The position numbers and the translations under genes were made by a program. From Allomyces macrogynus ATCC 38327 (Eukaryota; Blastocladiomycota; Blastocladiomycetes; Blastocladiales; Blastocladiaceae): a stretch of DNA of 25,776 nt. Positions 18,723 through 25,776 of the stretch are shown one piece after another. The notes under the pieces were generated by a model, which did no database searches, had not been told where the DNA came from, and saw only the letters and a list, made by a program, of their open reading frames with translations. Each line of letters opens with the position of its first letter. Position 1 is the stretch's first letter. The stretch spans positions 1,483,850 through 1,509,625 of the forward strand of contig GG745333.1 in the NCBI GenBank assembly GCA_000151295.1, given 5' to 3'.

Positions 18723-20020
18723 AACTGCATTGGCAGCTCAGTCACAACATCCTCCACATCCTCATTGTCATCATCTGCACATTGCTCCAAAACATCATGC
18801 TGTTTGGCAAGCAGAGCACTTCAGTGCTGGTGGGGCCTGGTTGGCATGAACATGCCTGGGTCCATGTTCACAACAGGCAAGCCACACCATTTTGTCAATG
18901 ACCCTGTGATGGTGAGATGCAGGTGAGTTGGTGCAGTCCCTTGGTGTTCAGACATAGCCACAAGATGACATACTTGTTGCACATAGCCTGCACTCACTCA
19001 CCTGATCTTTTGTGTACTCCTGACTCTCCACATTGTCCAAAACATTGCAGCAGGAGCTGGAAGGAGGTTAGGATGGGCACCACTGGGTCAAGAATGAATG
19101 CATGGCCCATCATCAGCATCATGATCTTGTGCCAGTAGGCACAAAGCTTTGCAAACATGCGCCTGGCAGTGGCAGTGAACAGTGGTGGCACATCTGGGGT
19201 CTGTCAGAGATCTTTGAACGACTTGAGCAGCTTAGTGAACAGGTACCCACCAAGCACAAGCATTGCATAGGTGCCACCCAAAAGCAAGACCATTGCTACA
19301 TGTTGAAATTGGAACAGATTGAGGCAGGTCAGCTTGCAATACAGGGAGGCCAATATTGAGGATGAGCAGTAAACACACCCTTTTTGAACAGCTTGAGGAG
19401 CAGGAGGTACAACCACAGCTTGTGCCAGTCCTCAAGTGACAGCTGCTTGTCAGTGTGGTGGTTTGACACTTGAGATCAAGTCTTGAAATGGCACTATCAT
19501 GTTGCCAAACCCACACCATGATCTCAATACTGCAATCCTGTGGCATCTACACTGAGCCATGCTCCCCTGCCAGCATTTGGGTATCATGGTCCATCAGAGC
19601 ATGAACACCACCATTCTGAGCTGCAGCAGCCATTGTAATTTTCCTGGTGCTTGCCAGATCTGCCCAACTTCAGTGCCAGACACATTTCTCTTGACCTGCA
19701 TGGGACATTGCTGCCATGCTTGTGGTCACCTTCAGATCTTGATGCAGATGCTGCTTGATAATGAACTTTCAGGAGCAAGGCACATGGATTTGGTGATGAG
19801 CTGGAAGCACAAGCAGGTGGCAATGGCAGAGTGGGCAAATGTGGGTGGCAGCCAACAATGATGCTGAGCTGCTACTGCAGATGTTGGCCAGGCTGGCCAA
19901 GAGCAGTGACAAGAAAAAAAATAATTTTGGACTTGAGGATGGCAACAGGAAAAGAAATTAATTTGGGACTTGGTGTTCACAATAGTTCAGTCAGGTCATT
20001 TTTCCCCTGTTTCACAGGGA
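18723..20020. mobile_element. CpG-erased block, candidate silenced and decayed transposon
   Basis: Scanning every line, I count only two CpG dinucleotides (19160, 19219) in about 1.3 kb, while flanking sequence has many per 60-nt line. TG and CA are correspondingly abundant and GC content drops to roughly 48%. This is the footprint expected from cytosine methylation at CpG followed by deamination. On the minus strand, frame fragments carry hydrophobic and Trp/His/Cys-rich stretches broken by TGA/TAG stops (for example around 19000-19540), which fits a decayed coding element. I could not identify a transposase or reverse transcriptase motif, terminal repeats or a target-site duplication, so the element class is unknown. 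Confidence 0.5.
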
Positions 20021-20257
20021 CGGCAAATAAATAACATCTCTCAGCACTTTGGGGCTGCCAGTGAGCGACAGATGTGTTCAGATTGAGAGTCTCACCCAGC
20101 CAATCAATCACAAACCGCTGATTTTGTGCAGCACAACCTCTCACCCAAGTCTCGCCACTTTCAAAACCGAAAACGCCCAAAGCAGCGGAAGATGAAACGA
20201 TGCAAAGGAAGGGGAGACGAAACATGAAACACGCAACATCGGCGTAACTTCGGGCGT

Positions 20258-20337
20258 CACTTGTCACGAGTTCCAATATGCATGGTACGCGTTTCGAAAG
20301 GGCGTCAACCTGGCCAGCGTTGGGAGACACTTGTCAC
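20258..20337 (+). promoter_or_regulatory. Repeated 10-mer CACTTGTCAC upstream of TPP2
   Basis: CACTTGTCAC occurs at 20258-20267 and again at 20328-20337, exactly 70 bp apart, and a related TGTCACTTCTTGTC follows at about 20355. The pair is about 390-460 nt upstream of the TPP2 start. Repetition suggests a transcription-factor site; no factor is assigned. Confidence 0.4.
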
Positions 20338-20719
20338 CCACCACTGTTGCAGCCTGTCACTTCTTGTCGCCAGTCGGTCTGCGCACGACGACGTTACAAG
20401 TGAAGGCCCGTTGGATTTACCCTCGCTGCATCCCAACCCTTTGTGTTGACGCGACTCGGCGCAAAAACGACGTGGTTGAAGGTGGTCGATGCTGCAATCG
20501 CTGTGAAGCAGCAACAAAACCAATACCATATTTACCGAAACCACACCGGAACTCGACACGCAGTCAACGCGGCCAGCAACAACGCCAAGCTCGGCTCGCT
20601 TGCGAATACAAGTAGAAGGCAGGCCCCCGCACCCGTGCTGGTGTCTTCTTTATCCCACCACTGAGGTCTCGCTCAGCTGGAAGCGACACTCTCTCGACTT
20701 TACCAGTTTGCTCAACACG

Positions 20720-23700
20720 ATGGCGCACCACAAGATTGACCAGTTCCCGGTGCATGGGCTCCTGCCCAAGGAAGTATGTTCGACAACTCTGCAGTTACCC
20801 CGAGCGAACCTGAACGCGACGCTGACGAGCTCCATGATGATTCCAGGAAACTGAGGCGGCCGCGTTCCTGCGCAAGAATCCCGAGTACGATGGTCGCAAC
20901 ACGATCATCGCGATTTTGGATACCGGTGTGGACCCGGGCGCACCGGGTCTGCAGACGACGACCGACGGCAAGCCCAAGATCGTCGACATTGTCGACTGCA
21001 CGGGTACGTCTCGCGCCGTGGTTCTTTGCGCCGTTTGCATGGTGCTGATCAGGACACTGATGATGACCTGTTCACAGGTGCTGGTGACGTCCCCATGTCC
21101 GCGCCCGTCGAGCCGACGCCCGTCCAGCTTGACGCCGATGCCGTCCCGACCCTGCGCGGCGCGACCGGCCGACGCCTGCTCCTGAGCCCCGACTGGACCA
21201 ACCCGTCGGGCACGTACCGCGTGGGTATCAAGCGCGGGTACGACCTGTTCCCGGTCCCCGTTCTGAACCGGTTGAAGAAGGAGCGCAAGGCCGAGTTCAT
21301 GACGCACCACGCGCGGCTCGAGGCGCAGCTCCTCGCCGAGCTGGCGACGGCGCCCGCCGACGCGAAGCGCGACTTGCAGGCGCGCGTCGATGCCCTCAAG
21401 GCGCTCGCCGACCAGTACGACGACGTGGGTCCCGTGTACGACGTTGTCTGCTGGTACGACGGCACGCATTTCCGCGTCGTCGTTGATACCGACGAGTCGG
21501 GCGATTTGCGCCACCAACCGACGCTCGCGAGTTACCGGTTCGAGGGCCAGTACCATCGGTTCTCGGCACAGGATAACCTCAACTTCTCCGTCAACGTCTA
21601 CGACTCGGGCACGGTCGTCTCGATTGCGACCGTGTCCGGGTCGCACGGCACGCACGTCGCGGCGATTGCCGCGGCGCACCATGCCGAGGAGCCGGCGCTG
21701 AACGGTATCGCGCCGGGCGCGCAGATCGTGTCGCTGCGTATCGGTGACGGTCGACTGATGGGCATGGAGACGGGCCCGGCACTCGCGCGGTCGGTTCTGG
21801 CCATGGTGCAGAACAAGGTGGATCTCGTCAACATTTCATATGGCGAGGCCGCATCGGTGGCCAACACGGGCCGGTTCATTGAGCTGCTGCGTGACCACGC
21901 CGTGCGCCGGCACAACGTTGTCGTCGTCTCGTCGGCGGGGAACGAAGGGCCGGCGCTCACCACGGTCGGCGCGCCCGGCGGTACCACGGCGGGCGTCATT
22001 TCGGTCGGTGCACACGTGGGTCACAACCAGATGACCGCCGAGTACAACCTCATCGACAACCGGATCCCGGAGCGCGAGTACACATGGTCGTCGCGCGGCC
22101 CGACGTACGACGGCGACTGGGGTGTCGACATTTACGCGCCCGGCTCCGCGATCACGTCGGTGCCGACCTACCAACTCGCCGGGTACCAGCTGATGAACGG
22201 CACGTCCATGTCGTCGCCCAACGCGTGCGGTAACCTCGCGCTGCTCATTTCCGGGTGGAAGGCTGAGGTGCCCGACCGCGCGGTCAACTCGTTCCGCCTG
22301 CTCAAGGCCGTGCAGAACACGGGCCGTCCCGTCGAGACCGACCCGTTCAAGCGTCCCTGCCTGCGCATCGACAAGGCGTTCACGCACCTGATCGCGCACA
22401 AGGACGCGGTCGACCAAGAGGTCAACTTTGCCGTGTCGATTGGCGAGCACAAGGCGCGCGGCGTCTACTTACGCGACGCGCACGAGACGGCCGTGCCGTA
22501 CTCGAACAATGTCACGATTACGCCCGAGTTCCCGCTGCCGCCCGTCAAGCACGACTGGAACGCCGAGTACTTTATGGACCTCGACGTGCCCGCAGCCAGT
22601 CCCGTCCCGTCGCCCGTCACGACCCGCGACGCACAGAACGCGGCCAAGCTCGGCATGGACCTGCGTCTCGCGCTGGTCCCGTCGGCGCCGTGGGTGCGTG
22701 CGCCGGCGTATGCGCACATGACGTCTGAGGCGCGCGCATTCCCCGTCGAGGTCGACACGCACCTGCTGACGCCAGGGCTGCACATTGCCCATGTCGACGC
22801 GTACGACACGACCAACAAGGACAAGGGCGTGCTGTTTTCGGTGCCGATCACGATCTGCAAGCCGCAGGCGCCCGACGCGATCACGAGCTCGATCAAGTTT
22901 GAGAATGTGGCCACGTCGGCCGGGTCGATTGACCGGCGCTACATTGCCGTCCCGCACGGCGCCACGTTTGCCGACATCTCCGTCCGCGCGCGGTCCGGTC
23001 CCAACGACCTGGTCCCGGCCATATTCCTCGTTCGCACGCTGCAGCTGGCGCCGCAGCAGCGATGGTCGCACGAATCCAACGGGCAGACCTACATGCTTCG
23101 CGTCGGCCGCACGCAGACCGAGGCGTTTGAGACCAAGCGGCAGCGCGTGCTTGGCGGCGTGACCATGGAGTTGACGCTCGCGCAGTGGTGGACGGCCGCA
23201 TCCAACCACCTGGTGGACATTGACATTACGTTCCACGGGATCGAGGTGCACGGCACGACGGCGCTCGTGCAGGGCGACAAGATTGCGCGCTTGACGGTCG
23301 AGTCGCACCTGCGCCGCGAGGAGGATGTGGCCTTGACGCTCAACGTCGCAGCCCTGCGCAAGTTTGTGCGCGCGCAGTCGGCCGAGATCTCGCCGCTGTC
23401 GAACACGCGCGACGTGACCCCCTCGACGCGCCAGGTGCACCAGCTGGTCCTGACATTCCCGGTCGAGGTCACCGAGGCGTCGCAGGCCGTGACCCCGCGT
23501 CTCGTTGGTCTGACGCGCGTGCTGTACGACGCGCCTTACGAGGCGCTTCTGCTGCACGTCGTCGACGCGTTCCACCGCCGTCTTGCAACGCATGACATGT
23601 ACCCGAAGGAAGTCAAGCTCGCCAAGGGATCCTACACTGTGCAAGTCCAGATTCGCCACGATAACCTGGCTGTGCTCGAAGAACTCAAGAACGTGACGCT

Positions 23701-24916
23701 TGCGCTCGACACGCCCGCGCCCAAGGGCAACGCCGTCGACCTGTACCCGTCGTTTGAGGCTGCCGTCACGGGCGGCACCAAGGTCGGCAAGATCACGCTC
23801 GAGCGCGGCGAGCGCCGTGCCGTGTTCGCCAAGGTCGCGCAGGATATTGCCGATGCGGCCGCGGGCGACGTGCTGGTCGGGACCGTGTCGGTGGCCGAGG
23901 GCGGCAAGACCAAGATTGACGGCGGGTACGAGGCGCTGCAGATTGCCGTGACCAACGGCAAGGCTGCGCCCGCTTCGGCTGCCGCTGCCAAGCCCGCGAC
24001 CGCGGCGTCGCTCGACGAGGTCGTGCGCGACGCCAAGATCGCGTACCTGAAGACGCTCAAGGATGACGAGGACGCGCGTGTCGCGCTGCTCGCTGAACTC
24101 GAGGCCGCGCACCCGACGCACCTGCCGTTGCTCCTGGCCAAGCTCGACCTGGCCGTGGCGGTCGGCGGTGCCGAGGCTGTGATTGTCACGGCCGACCAGA
24201 TCTCGGCCGCGATCGACCGCACCGAGCTCGCCGCCGAACTCACGCTCAAGGCGCAGGCCAAGGCACAGGCTGCGGCCGCGGGCGAGCACGAGGCCGAGGC
24301 TGCTGCTGCCGCTGCGCTCAAGGCCGCCGAGAGGCGCAAGGCCGCGCTCGTGACGGCGCTCCTGCACAAGGCGCAGGCGCTGCTCGACCTGACTGCCGCC
24401 GCGCGGTCGCAGGCCGGGTCCGACGCGGCCGTCGACGCTGCCGACGCCGAGGAGGAGCACGAGGAGGTGGAGGAAACCGTCGAGGAAGTGGTCGAGGAGG
24501 AAACGACCGAGGAAACGTCGTACGAGCTGGTCGCTCCCCCCACTCCGATGCTGGCCGCGGCCAACATCGTGATCCACGCGGACCACGGTGCCGGCGCACA
24601 CCGTGCCGAATTCGAGGCCGCGGTGGCCGAACTGCGCACGTGGCAGCCTGACCCGCCCAAGGACTCGTACGCCCACCTGCAAGTCACGGCCGCGCACTTG
24701 GCCGGTGGTGCCGTCGCGCGCCCGGGCGCGGCACTCAAGGCCGTGAATGCGTTCCTCGACTCGGTTCCGCGCACGCCCGCGAATGCGGATGCGGTCAAGA
24801 AGGCGTATGCGCTGCGTCGCGCGCTGCTCGTGCAGCTCGGCTGGACCGTCTATGCCGACGCGGAGCACAAGTGGTCGTGGGTGCGGTTCCCGGAGCCGGG
24901 CCAGAACCCGTTCTAA
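20720..24916 (+). CDS. TPP2: Tripeptidyl peptidase II (subtilisin-like, S8)
   Basis: Giant cytosolic exopeptidase releasing N-terminal tripeptides from oligopeptides produced by the proteasome. Exons are 20720-20773, 20847-21003 and 21078-24916 (TAA). Introns are 73 nt (phase 0, GTATGT...TTCCAG) and 74 nt (phase 1, GTACGT...TTCACAG). The product is 1349 aa versus about 1250 in human. The N-terminal signature [15 protein letters not shown] spans intron 1. The catalytic triad is Asp43 ([10 protein letters not shown]), His260 (SHGTHVA) and Ser447 ([12 protein letters not shown]), with oxyanion Asn359 (SSAGNEGP). The roughly 200-residue insert between Asp and His that marks the family is present. 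The beta-rich TPPII domain and a helical C-terminus follow. From about 1110 to 1190 the C-terminus is Ala/Lys/Glu-rich, then a Glu-rich stretch (about 1195-1222), both absent in this form from the vertebrate enzyme. All key residues are present, so it is expected to be active. Confidence 0.97.
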
Positions 24917-25242
24917 GTGAGCATCGGCCAAGCGTGGGCAGGATACTCGAACCGTATAATCAAGGAAACGAGAAAAACAGATAAGATGGAGGCCCTCGAA
25001 GACTCGAGCGGGGCCGTTTTAGATGAACGGAGCAAATAGAAATGCGCCTTCAACAACCAACCTGTTGACGTTTTCGAAGGGAAAAGAGAACACAATGCAC
25101 ACGATCACAACAGGTTTAGCGTTCGAGGGGGGGGTAAATACGCAGCACATACACGAGGAACCGGAAAAGGCGAAACAAAATCAAACAATCCATCACACAC
25201 GCGCCAACGAAACGCGTGGCAGGCCAGCCCAGCGATCAGTAA
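24917..25242. other. Intergenic between convergent TPP2 and downstream gene
   Basis: 326 nt between two stop codons on opposite strands. It is A-rich with several AAAA and ACACA runs and no canonical AATAAA on the + strand. It includes a G-run (GGGGGGGG at about 25127-25134). No gene is supported. Confidence 0.6.
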
Positions 25243-25776
25243 TTACAAATTGAACGAGCGGTCGAGCGCGCGCAACTGCCGCGCGTCCTCGGCATGCACG
25301 GTGCGGTCGTACCGCGCCGAAACGCGCCAGTCACCCGCAGGCCGGTCGAGCGCAACACCTAGGTGAACCGAGTGCCGACGCGACGCGGCCTCGGCTACGG
25401 CAGCAGCATGCCCCGTTGCGGTCACCGGGTCATACAGACTGCGGCGCCGCATCGTGGCCGTTGCCGGTTCTGGTGGAGCTGGTGCCGGTGGTGGCGCGTC
25501 CGTGTCCATGGGCGACAGCTGCCGCGACACGATGCTCATGGGCAACTGCATGGCTGCTTCGTGCACAGGCGGGGCCTCGGGAATCGTTGGCGCGGCCGTG
25601 AACGAGCTCGTCGACGGTCCGCGCCAGACAAATTGCGGAAGCGGGTCACTGCGCCGCTTCAGGGCCTTGGGAATCGTGATCGACCCGGCACTAGGCGTGC
25701 GCGTATGGCCCATGCGCGGACTCGGCCCGGCCGACGACGAGCCCAGCGGCATCGGCAGGTGCAGCAGGTGGCCCGA
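25243..25776 (-). CDS. Unrecognised protein, C-terminal part (5' end outside window)
   Basis: The minus-strand frame is open from the window edge to TAA at 25245-25243, so at least 177 codons of a longer protein are present. A Met at 25752 is available but need not be the start. I do not recognise the family. The sequence is Pro/Ser/Ala-rich and apparently disordered, with TPSAGS, RRSDP and MRRRSLYDP, which look like basophilic-kinase sites. The last about 45 residues are more compact and charged (HLGVALDRPAGDWRVSARYD and EDARQLRALDRSFNL) and may be a conserved C-terminal piece. Third-position GC is high, like the confirmed genes, which supports real coding. Confidence 0.6.
   Translation of the reverse strand, partial: SGHLLHLPMPLGSSSAGPSPRMGHTRTPSAGSITIPKALKRRSDPLPQFVWRGPSTSSFTAAPTIPEAPPVHEAAMQLPMSIVSRQLSPMDTDAPPPAPAPPEPATATMRRRSLYDPVTATGHAAAVAEAASRRHSVHLGVALDRPAGDWRVSARYDRTVHAEDARQLRALDRSFNL

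Larger units (their letters stand above)
18253..20719. other. 2.5 kb non-genic block between DOA10 and TPP2
   Basis: No intact gene is visible. 18253-18540 holds the DOA10 3' region and small repeats. 18541-18722 is transitional with few CpGs. 18723-20020 is a CpG-erased, lower-GC block (listed separately). From about 20021 to 20719 the base composition returns to normal and presumably contains the TPP2 promoter, including a repeated 10-mer. Confidence 0.8.

Noticed and set aside
18253..20719. Possible tRNA or other structured RNA in the long intergenic block
   Set aside because: No A-box/B-box pair or cloverleaf-like arms could be found by eye on either strand.
22469..24931. 820-codon open frame antisense to TPP2
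   Set aside because: It is a by-product of strong GC3 codon bias in the true gene, which removes stops on the opposite strand. The translation is Arg/Gly/Val/His-rich without domains.

Overview
This is a nuclear segment of a GC-rich eukaryote, most likely a fungus. Eighteen short introns can be placed by protein homology (62-102 nt, GT...AG, CTGAC/CTAAC-like branch sites). Start codons mostly sit in Kozak-like contexts, and the gene set (PEX11, SYS1, glucosidase I, Doa10, NatC catalytic subunit, tripeptidyl peptidase II) is eukaryotic housekeeping. Very high third-position GC and a bacterial/plant-type isopropylmalate synthase would fit an early-diverging fungus such as a blastocladiomycete, but that placement is inference and no marker here proves it. 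There are no bacterial operons, CRISPR arrays, rRNAs or recognisable tRNAs.

Layout. 1-1450 (+): RBM26/27-like RNA-binding protein, probably missing upstream exon(s). 2364-4249 (+): 2-isopropylmalate synthase, 3 exons. 4731-5689 (+): PEX11, 3 exons. 5967-7727 (-): orphan coiled-coil, possibly BAR-like, protein. 7924-8650 (+): NatC catalytic subunit Naa30, 4 exons. 8835-9632 (-): Golgi protein SYS1, 2 exons. 9633-10558: about 0.9 kb without a convincing gene. 10559-13423 (-): ER glucosidase I, interrupted near its 3' end by a 100-N assembly gap (10653-10752). 13743-18252 (+): Doa10/MARCH6 E3 ubiquitin ligase, 5 exons, 1402 aa. 18253-20719: 2.4 kb non-genic block whose central 1.3 kb has almost no CpG. 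20720-24916 (+): tripeptidyl peptidase II, 3 exons, 1349 aa. 25243-25776 (-): 3' part of an unrecognised gene.

Functional themes. Glucosidase I and Doa10 both serve ER protein quality control and share a 319-bp head-to-head promoter. NAA30 and SYS1 are convergent neighbours; in yeast, NatC acetylates the N-terminus of the small GTPase Arl3, and the acetylated Arl3 is recruited to the Golgi by Sys1. Doa10 has also been reported to recognise acetylated N-termini. These gene functions are established knowledge; any meaning of their linkage is inference.

The most interesting sequence-level signals are a skewed 5' splice-site consensus (GTNCG in 14 of 18 introns), the CpG-erased island at 18.72-20.02 kb (a probable methylated and deaminated transposon relic), and apparent loss of the two key residues of the Doa10 C-terminal element.
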